From Terriglobales bacterium (lineage in GTDB: Bacteria; Acidobacteriota; Terriglobia; Terriglobales; Acidobacteriaceae), in assembly GCA_035573675.1 (NCBI GenBank), contig DATMAB010000017.1, forward strand, positions 62,001 through 126,000: a stretch of 64,000 nt of DNA, written 5' to 3'. Made by a program: the position numbers and the translations under genes. The stretch's first letter is position 1. Each line of letters begins with the position of its first letter. Below are positions 62,986 to 64,000 of the stretch, in pieces. The notes below the pieces were generated by a model. That model ran no database searches, was not told where the DNA came from, and was given only the letters and a program-made list of their open reading frames with translations.

Positions 62986-64000
62986 ATGGGCCTCTTCGGG
63001 TTTCGGCTCATTGTTATTGCTCTCGCGTGCACTTCAGTATACGGCCAAGACCTCGACATCCAAGGAATCTGGCGAGCAACAATGGCTGACTCCGTCTCAA
63101 CCCAGACGGGGACCATTAGGCTGGATCGTAAAGATGGCAAGTCAGTTTCGGGCACGTTTACTTTGCAGGGTAGCGAACCGGGACTAGCAGGAGGACAGCT
63201 TCAAGGCAATACGCTCCATTTCAACTTCACGCTGCCAGACAGGGCTTGTCCCTCTTCGTACGCAGGCATTCTGAAGTTCGAGCAGGGGAAGGCCAGCGGG
63301 AACTACACCGGCAATAGCTGCAGGGGCTGGCACGCAGACGGCATGATTTCGCTAATCCGAGATGATAGCCAAACTGAGCGCATGAAGTTTGAATCTCCGC
63401 GTGCACCTTCGGATTCCGCAGCACCTTCGAACTGCAAGGATGTTCCACTTTTTGCGGCTAAGTGTATTCAACCCGCCGTCGGGTCGTCGAACGGAGCTAC
63501 ACAGGTAGTCGAGAACAAGCCGGCTAACCCCAAGAGCGGTTATGTCGATTGCTTTTCCCTTGGGACGGTCGTTCGCGATTCTGCTGATGGGGCTGATCCG
63601 GTTGAACTGAAGTGTGGTGAGCCGATAGAGGTCACTGGAGAGACGAACACCCGTTTGATAGTTCAGACAGCTTCTGGCAAGAGGGCTCTGCTTGAGAAGA
63701 CCATGGTGTCCCCTACTCCACCGCAGGTTGTCGAGAAGTCTGGGTCGGCCGGTCCTGTCTTCTCCCAGCAGTCCAACCCAAACCCTACTGGCTTGGCGCC
63801 ATCCACGTTCTTTGCAGTGGCCTATCGGGTGCTCCCACAGCAAACAACTTCATACGCTACGTTTGGGGACTATTCGAGTTCTTCGTCCTGCTATGGACAG
63901 GGTCAGGTGCTCACTGATTCACTCGCAAAGTTGTCCGTGAACTGTGATACGACATATTTGAGCCCAACTCAGATTCCGATTACCTGGACGGTTGCTGATG
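62986..64000 (+). CDS. Secreted protein, partial (runs off the window end)
   Basis: ATG at 62986 follows TTAGGAGG (62973-62980) by 5 nt; the frame stays open for 338 codons to the window end with no stop. N-terminal signal peptide LIVIALACTSVYGQ, then a strand-rich first part (IWRATMAD, TIRLDRKDGKSVSGTFTLQG, LKFEQGKASGNYTGNSCRGW) like a small beta-barrel, then Ser/Pro-rich linkers and a possible SH3-like segment (PVELKCGEPIEVTGETNTRLIV). Codon bias is weak. No enzyme motif visible; the 3' part is missing. Confidence 0.7.
   Translation, partial: MGLFGFRLIVIALACTSVYGQDLDIQGIWRATMADSVSTQTGTIRLDRKDGKSVSGTFTLQGSEPGLAGGQLQGNTLHFNFTLPDRACPSSYAGILKFEQGKASGNYTGNSCRGWHADGMISLIRDDSQTERMKFESPRAPSDSAAPSNCKDVPLFAAKCIQPAVGSSNGATQVVENKPANPKSGYVDCFSLGTVVRDSADGADPVELKCGEPIEVTGETNTRLIVQTASGKRALLEKTMVSPTPPQVVEKSGSAGPVFSQQSNPNPTGLAPSTFFAVAYRVLPQQTTSYATFGDYSSSSSCYGQGQVLTDSLAKLSVNCDTTYLSPTQIPITWTVAD

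Overview
The window looks like chromosomal DNA from a soil-type acidobacterium (Acidobacteriota, probably class Terriglobia). This is an inference. It rests on high GC with strong codon bias, many secreted proteins of families common in that phylum (DUF885, DUF4331, DUF2207, Kelch, TPR, beta-propeller), a 106-residue zinc-knuckle protein of a type I recall as multi-copy in acidobacterial genomes, and unusually many short tandem repeats and palindromes between genes. No rRNA, phage, insertion sequence or CRISPR array is visible. One tRNA-Leu(CAA) is present.

Layout: 0.4-6.9 kb is an F-type ATP synthase operon (b, b', delta, alpha, gamma, beta, epsilon; a and c are absent). It is preceded by a structured leader and a small ORF with a perfect ribosome binding site. 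Near-identical 7-nt tandem arrays lie at four of its gene junctions. Next come a Tyr/Gly-repeat secreted protein (minus strand), a PP2C phosphatase/FHA pair, a 3-hydroxyacyl-CoA dehydrogenase, a repeat-rich gap, a lower-GC stretch with two secreted proteins (11.4-13.0 kb) and a YycJ-like metallo-hydrolase. A probable copper-handling cluster follows at 14.6-19.0 kb: Met/His-rich secreted protein, two-domain multicopper oxidase, TolC-like protein and two small proteins. From 19.0 to 26.5 kb a minus-strand operon encodes a phosphoesterase/kinase-like fusion, an NTT-type carrier fused to HEAT repeats, a phosphodiesterase and PyrD; serS and a LolA-like gene diverge from it.

From 29.2 to 44.6 kb: a small conserved protein, delta-1-pyrroline-5-carboxylate dehydrogenase, a low-GC accessory patch with an Abi_C-like protein and a membrane protein, an atypical LuxR-type regulator with a PilZ protein, DUF4331 and TPR proteins, LemA, MscS, a large TPR protein, an RsbW-like ATPase, the tRNA, a DUF885 hydrolase and an MBL-fold hydrolase. 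From 44.6 to 61.4 kb: cold-shock protein, a repeat cluster with a MITE-like element, DinB, a sulfite-oxidase-like enzyme with a cytochrome c, AmrS, a ferritin-like protein, pterin dehydratase, a PPOX flavoprotein, an orphan binding protein, an S9 peptidase, an amidohydrolase/Kelch pair, thioredoxin, a DUF2207 protein, LexA, a YCII protein and a class V aminotransferase. The last 2.5 kb is lower in GC: the zinc-knuckle protein behind a consensus promoter, an unknown protein, and a secreted-protein gene running off the window end.

The most unusual content is non-coding: the structured atp leader with its small ORF, the arrays copied with a fixed variant unit through the ATP synthase operon, the wider 7/8/9-nt repeat classes, a 64-66 bp palindromic repeat, a 130-bp element with 18-bp inverted ends, and a promoter-leader module shared by two sites 50 kb apart.
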